From assembly GCF_040137905.1 (NCBI RefSeq), contig NZ_JBEFDG010000071.1, forward strand, positions 62,001-126,000: DNA of 64,000 nt, read 5' to 3'. The notes beneath the pieces were generated by a model, which searched no databases, was not told the origin of the DNA, and saw only the letters and a program-made list of their open reading frames with translations. This DNA is from Corticimicrobacter sp040137905. GTDB taxonomy: Bacteria > Pseudomonadota > Gammaproteobacteria > Burkholderiales > Burkholderiaceae_B. A program made the translations under genes and the position numbers. Positions 60,507 to 64,000 of this stretch are shown here, piece after piece; the stretch's first letter is position 1, and each line of letters opens with the position of its first letter.

Positions 60507-61793
60507 ATGACCCAAACAACCGAGCAGCATCCGCTCCACATCGCCACCCCAGACAGCCGGCATGCCGTTGTCATCGTCGGTGCCGGCACAGCTGGCATCG
60601 CCGTGGCCGCACAACTGAAACGTGCCCGTCCCGACCTGGATATCGCCATCATCGATCCGGCCGAGCAGCATTACTATCAACCGGCCTGGACGCTGGTCGG
60701 TGCCGGGCTGTTCAAGCCCGAGCAGACCCGCCGCGCAACGCGCACCCTGCTGCCATCCGGCATTGCGCACATCGCGCAGGCCGTCACCCATATCGATGCC
60801 GACAACAGGCAGGCCGTGCTGGCCGATGGCCGTCGGATCGGATACCAGGCACTGGTCATTGCGGCCGGCATCCATCTGGATTGGGACAAAATTGCAGGCT
60901 TGTCCGAAACGCTGGGACAGAATGGCGTGACCAGCAACTATCGCTATGATCTTGCCCCGTACACCTGGGAACTGCTGCGCAACTTCAAGGGGGGCACGGC
61001 CCTGTTTACCCAGCCTGCCACTGCCGTGAAATGCCCGGGAGCCCCCCAGAAGGCGCTCTATCTTGCAGCAGATCATCTGCGTCGCAGGCAGCAAACCGCC
61101 GAACTGCATTTCTATACCGGCACAGGGGCCCTGTTCGGCGTGCCTTTCTACGCCAGGGCGCTGGAACAGGTGATTGCCCACTACAAGGCGCAGCCGCATT
61201 TTGGCCGTCATCTGGTGGCGGTCGATGGCCCGGCCCATATCGCCACTTTCGAAGCGACGGTCGAAGGCCAGACCCAGCGGGAAGACGTCCATTTCGATCT
61301 GCTCCATGTCGTGCCGCCACAGAGCGCGCCGGCCTTCATCCGTGAAAGCGGCCTTGGTGATGGCGGTGGCTGGCTCGATATCGACAAGCACACCCTGCAG
61401 CATGCCCGCCATGCCGACATCTTTGGCCTGGGCGATGCCACCTCGACACCCAACAGCAAGACTGCAGCCGCCATCAAGGAGCAAGCCCCGGTCGTGGCGG
61501 CCAATCTCCTCGCCAAGCTCGATGGCAAGCCCTTGACGGCAGCCTACGATGGCTATGCTGGATGCCCGGTGACCACCTCGGCTGAACGCGTACTGCTGGC
61601 GGAATTCACCTACGGCGGGGTGATCACCCCCACCCTGTCGCTTGATCCCCGTGTGCCACGGCGCCGCTATGGCTGGCTCAAGAAGTTCTATTTTCCCTTC
61701 TATTACTGGAACATCCTGCTCAAGGGCCGCAACCGCCCGGCGCAACATACACCCAGAACCTACCCGGATACCCTGCCGACAATCCAGCCCTGA
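60507..61793 (+). CDS. sulfide:quinone oxidoreductase-like FAD protein
   Basis: A membrane-associated FAD-dependent oxidoreductase of 428 residues. The N-terminal FAD fold is VVIVGAGTAGIAVAAQL, followed by the EQHYYQPAWTLVGAG motif typical of type II SQRs. Candidate active-site cysteines occur in VKCPGAPQKALYLA and GYAGCPVTTS, and DIFGLGDATSTPNSKTAAA is the second FAD-binding segment. SQRs oxidise sulfide to persulfide or polysulfide and reduce quinone. DoxX follows on the same strand, a pairing known in sulfur metabolism. The C-terminal amphipathic end suits membrane docking. Confidence 0.9.
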   Translation: MTQTTEQHPLHIATPDSRHAVVIVGAGTAGIAVAAQLKRARPDLDIAIIDPAEQHYYQPAWTLVGAGLFKPEQTRRATRTLLPSGIAHIAQAVTHIDADNRQAVLADGRRIGYQALVIAAGIHLDWDKIAGLSETLGQNGVTSNYRYDLAPYTWELLRNFKGGTALFTQPATAVKCPGAPQKALYLAADHLRRRQQTAELHFYTGTGALFGVPFYARALEQVIAHYKAQPHFGRHLVAVDGPAHIATFEATVEGQTQREDVHFDLLHVVPPQSAPAFIRESGLGDGGGWLDIDKHTLQHARHADIFGLGDATSTPNSKTAAAIKEQAPVVAANLLAKLDGKPLTAAYDGYAGCPVTTSAERVLLAEFTYGGVITPTLSLDPRVPRRRYGWLKKFYFPFYYWNILLKGRNRPAQHTPRTYPDTLPTIQP

Positions 61794-61879
61794 TCGTATT
61801 ACTATACGGGTGCCAGCACCTGCCGACGCAGGAATGCCGCCAGATTCTGCCACTTCATGAAACAAGGACGGAGCCCGTT

Positions 61880-62275
61880 ATGTCGTACGATCACGCCGGA
61901 AAACTTGTGCTGCGCCTCTCGGTAGGCGGCCTGTTGCTGTTGCACGGACTGCACAAGCTCACGCACGGCGTGCAAGGCATCATGGGGATGCTGGCAGCGC
62001 GCGGCTGGCCCGAATTTTTCGCCTATGGTGCCTATGTGGGCGAGGTCGTGGCCCCCCTGCTCCTGATCATCGGCCTGTTCACGCGCCCGGCGGCACTCAT
62101 CGTGGTCGTGCATATGCTGATGGCATTTTATCTGGCGCATACGGGTCAGTTGCTTTCCATCGATCGATCAGGTGGATGGGCCCTGGAGCTGCAAGGCATG
62201 TTCCTGTTCGGTGCCCTGTCCATCTTCCTGCTGGGTGCCGGGCGCTACAGCATGGGCAACAGCCGCTACGACTAA
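61880..62275 (+). CDS. DoxX family membrane protein
   Basis: A 131-residue protein with four predicted membrane helices. DoxX features are the N-terminal KLVLRLSVGGLLLLHGLHKL, the GWPEFFAYGAYVGEVVAPLLLI helix pair (quoted in part) and the closing ALSIFLLGAGRYS. DoxX proteins occur with thiosulfate:quinone and sulfide oxidation systems and with oxidative-stress complexes. It lies 86 bases after the SQR-like gene and may act with it at the quinone pool; this is inference. Confidence 0.92.
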   Translation: MSYDHAGKLVLRLSVGGLLLLHGLHKLTHGVQGIMGMLAARGWPEFFAYGAYVGEVVAPLLLIIGLFTRPAALIVVVHMLMAFYLAHTGQLLSIDRSGGWALELQGMFLFGALSIFLLGAGRYSMGNSRYD

Positions 62276-62282
62276 CCCGACG

Positions 62283-62660
62283 ATGGCTGGCAGGCCCACC
62301 GACAGGGAACTGGTCATCATCCTGTCGGAATTTTTCCTCGATACCGAAACGGATTACGCCTATCTGGCACGGGCGACTCGCGATATCAATTTGCCCCATA
62401 TCGAAACAGCGCTTCTTGAGTGGGTGGCCCCCGTACTGTGGGGGGCCTATTTTGCTACAACCCCCGAATGGGCCGGCTATGATCCGGACTGGCTATGGCA
62501 AGAGGCACAGGCAAAGATCAGGCAGGTTGAAAATGCCGGTTCCTGCATGAAGGGGCTGCTGGCAGCGCGCCGGAAAGTGCTGGCATGGCTGCTCAAGGAA
62601 GCCTGGAATGAATTCCTGTCAGCTCGCAAGGCACTGCCACCAGTTGTCGTTGCTGCCTGA
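62283..62660 (+). CDS. DUF7079-like hypothetical protein
   Basis: A 125-residue acidic, aromatic-rich cytosolic protein. The N-terminal half (TDRELVIILSEFFLDTETDY, LARATRDINLPHIETALL, VAPVLWGAYFATTPEWAGYD) resembles the DUF7079 group of small proteins with the same leucine/tyrosine pattern. The function is unknown. It follows doxX by 7 bases and may be co-transcribed. Its stop is 3 bases from the stop of the converging arsC-type gene. Confidence 0.75.
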   Translation: MAGRPTDRELVIILSEFFLDTETDYAYLARATRDINLPHIETALLEWVAPVLWGAYFATTPEWAGYDPDWLWQEAQAKIRQVENAGSCMKGLLAARRKVLAWLLKEAWNEFLSARKALPPVVVAA

Positions 62661-62663
62661 TGG

Positions 62664-63329
62664 TCAGAGAATCTCGAACACCACTTCGGCCGGACGGCAT
62701 AACCGCGTGCCAGCCTGGGTCGAGACGAACGGGCGATTGATCAGGATGGCATTCTCGGCCATGGCATCCAGCAACTGGTCATCCGTAATCCCGGCTGCAT
62801 CCAGTCCCAGCACTTTATACAGTTCTTCCTTGCTGCGGATGGCTTCGCGAGGCGTCAGCCCTGCCTGTGCCAGCAGGCCGGCCAGGGTATGGCGCGAAGG
62901 CGTGTCACGCAGGTATTCCACCACGATGGGATCGGTACCGTAATCGCGCAGGATCTGCAGTACCTTGCGCGACGTGCCGCAGACCGGATTGTGATAGATC
63001 GTCGGGCGCGGGATCTTGCCCTGGTGGCGTTTGAGGAACACTTCCAGCATGCGCACGATCTGCTGATCGCCCTGCGCCTGCGCCACGGCCAGGCCCGACT
63101 CCCAGGCCCGCACGGCCTGGGCCAGCTTGCCCTGACCTTCCAGTGCCTTGCCCAGCCACAGCCAGGAAGCGGAATGCTTTTCATCGAATGCCAGAGCCGC
63201 CTGCAGATGCTCGGCAGCTTCCTCGCAGCGCTCGTGCTCGACCAGGGCCTGGCCCAGCCCGAAACGGACCAGCAGGCCGTCCTTGCCGCTGGCCAGCGTG
63301 GATTGCAGGCGTTCGATGATATCGCTCAT
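62664..63329 (-). CDS. TPR-ArsC fusion protein
   Basis: A 221-residue protein in two parts. Residues 1-104 are a small tetratricopeptide-type domain (LVRFGLGQALVEHERCEEAA, AALAFDEKHSASWLWLGKAL), like a stand-alone short TPR protein common in proteobacteria. Residues 108-221 form an arsenate reductase of the glutaredoxin-linked ArsC/YffB type: TIYHNPVCGTSRKVLQILRD with the catalytic Cys at 117 and ENAILINRPFV with the conserved Arg. ArsC enzymes reduce arsenate using glutathione; YffB-like ones have other thiol roles. The frame is continuous with no sign of a frameshift. No ars operon genes are nearby. Confidence 0.88.
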   Translation of the reverse strand: MSDIIERLQSTLASGKDGLLVRFGLGQALVEHERCEEAAEHLQAALAFDEKHSASWLWLGKALEGQGKLAQAVRAWESGLAVAQAQGDQQIVRMLEVFLKRHQGKIPRPTIYHNPVCGTSRKVLQILRDYGTDPIVVEYLRDTPSRHTLAGLLAQAGLTPREAIRSKEELYKVLGLDAAGITDDQLLDAMAENAILINRPFVSTQAGTRLCRPAEVVFEIL

Positions 63330-63420
63330 GTCGGATGCTCCGGTGGTACTTGCTGTTTCGACGTATCATACCCCTTCCCCGCCGCATCGCCGGGCGTCAT
63401 CAGCACGGAGTTTTCGCTTC

Positions 63421-63915
63421 ATGACACATACCCTCTATGACTTCGAAGTCCAGACCCTGCAAGGGCAGCCCTGCCCATTGTCTACATATCGCGGCCGTGT
63501 CGTCCTGGTCGTCAATGTCGCCTCGAAATGCGGCTTCACACCCCAGTATCGGGAGCTGCAGGCCCTGCATGAGCGCTGGCACACCCGGGGGCTGACCATA
63601 CTGGGGTTTCCCTGCAACCAGTTCGGTGGACAGGAACCCGGCGATGCCGACGAGATTGCCTCGTTCTGCAGCCTCGACTACGGGGTGTCATTCCAGATGT
63701 GTGCCAAGGTCGAAGTCAACGGTGCCGATGCCGATCCGCTCTTTGCCTGGCTCAGGCAGTCCTGCCCGGGCCTGCTGGGCACACAGGCGATCAAGTGGAA
63801 TTTCACCAAATTTCTCGTGAACCGGCACGGCCAGCCTGTTTCCCGGCATGCACCTGCGACGCGCCCGGCGGCCCTGGAGGCGGAGATAGAGCGCCTGCTG
63901 GCCGAGACGGTATAG
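63421..63915 (+). CDS. glutathione peroxidase family protein
   Basis: A 164-residue thiol peroxidase that reduces hydroperoxides. The active Cys lies at about residue 37 in NVASKCGFTPQY, replacing the selenocysteine of animal enzymes. The other family motifs are LGFPCNQFGGQEP and IKWNFTKFLVNRHG (Trp and Asn of the catalytic tetrad). Most bacterial members use thioredoxin rather than glutathione. The start at 63421 gives the family length; a much longer upstream frame overlaps the divergent gene and is not credible. Confidence 0.95.
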   Translation: MTHTLYDFEVQTLQGQPCPLSTYRGRVVLVVNVASKCGFTPQYRELQALHERWHTRGLTILGFPCNQFGGQEPGDADEIASFCSLDYGVSFQMCAKVEVNGADADPLFAWLRQSCPGLLGTQAIKWNFTKFLVNRHGQPVSRHAPATRPAALEAEIERLLAETV

Positions 63916-63966
63916 TATCGGCTGCAACAGCTGGGCAACATTTCGCCTGACCGATAAGGATTTAGC

Positions 63967-64000
63967 ATGATAGACCTGTATTACTGGAGCACCCCCAACG
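63967..64000 (+). CDS. start of a YfcG-like glutathione S-transferase/disulfide reductase (cut by window)
   Basis: Only the first 11 codons are in the window: MIDLYYWSTPN. This matches the N-terminal strand of YfcG-type glutathione-dependent disulfide-bond oxidoreductases (MIDLYFAPTPN in E. coli). AAGGA lies 8 bases before the ATG. It follows the glutathione peroxidase gene by 51 bases. Too short to judge further. Confidence 0.65.
   Translation, partial: MIDLYYWSTPN

Noticed and set aside
62908..63159. Small Gly/Arg-rich frame opposite the TPR-ArsC gene
   Set aside because: A frame shadow with biased composition and no start signal.

Overview
The window looks like chromosomal DNA from a betaproteobacterium of the order Burkholderiales, most likely Alcaligenaceae (Bordetella/Achromobacter/Kerstersia-like). 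This rests on GC-rich codon use, the gene families and neighbourhoods (ridA-recG-oxyR-dps, ubiA-proC, glnA-ntrB-ntrC, one-piece MaeB), and a Burkholderiales-style intergenic repeat near 58.9 kb. The genus cannot be fixed from the sequence. Coding density is high. I see no prophage, insertion sequence, CRISPR array, rRNA or restriction system. One tRNA (Asn-GTT) is present.

Layout. 0-6.6 kb: end of rpiA, phoU behind a Pho box, tRNA-Asn, a chemotaxis receptor, a PagL-type lipid A deacylase and a PAS-PAS-GGDEF-EAL protein. 6.5-10.3 kb: a minus-strand block of two SCO proteins, two cytochromes c, a PCu(A)C copper chaperone, a DUF2946 protein and an unknown membrane protein; no oxidase is beside it. 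10.4-13.6 kb: YkgJ-like protein, zinc metallopeptidase, SDR dehydrogenase and an unrecognised coiled-coil protein. 13.6-17.7 kb: FecI-FecR-TonB-dependent siderophore receptor. 17.7-22.9 kb: adenine deaminase, 2-hydroxyacid dehydrogenase, DUF2218 protein, then divergent cadR/cadA with a MerR-type operator. 22.9-25.6 kb: DUF502 protein, rdgB, hemW. 25.5-30.3 kb: glnA-ntrB-ntrC behind two good NtrC boxes and a sigma54 promoter. 30.3-33.9 kb: Fe(III) ABC importer (fbpABC type) with a Fur-like box. 34.1-39.6 kb: fpr, ridA, recG, oxyR, dps, a ClbS/DfsB-family gene.

39.7-55.4 kb is a transport block: a sulfate importer (sbp-cysT-cysW, no cysA), an orphan LivK, the ugpBAEC glycerol-3-phosphate importer behind a Pho box, ubiA-proC, and a complete livKHMGF operon. 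55.4-64 kb: a hypothetical membrane-anchored protein, maeB with a terminator-like hairpin in its leader, an FMN reductase, an AT-richer GNAT gene, an SQR-like flavoprotein with DoxX, a DUF7079 protein, a TPR-ArsC fusion, a glutathione peroxidase and the start of a YfcG-like GST.

Nutrient-limitation control recurs: Pho boxes before phoU and ugpB, Fur-like boxes before fecI and fbpA, NtrC/sigma54 before glnA, and CadR before cadA. I found no clearly undescribed multi-gene system. The items that best deserve a second look are the copper/cytochrome block, the TPR-ArsC fusion, the maeB leader hairpin, the palindromes upstream of ridA and sbp, and the coiled-coil protein at 12.7 kb.
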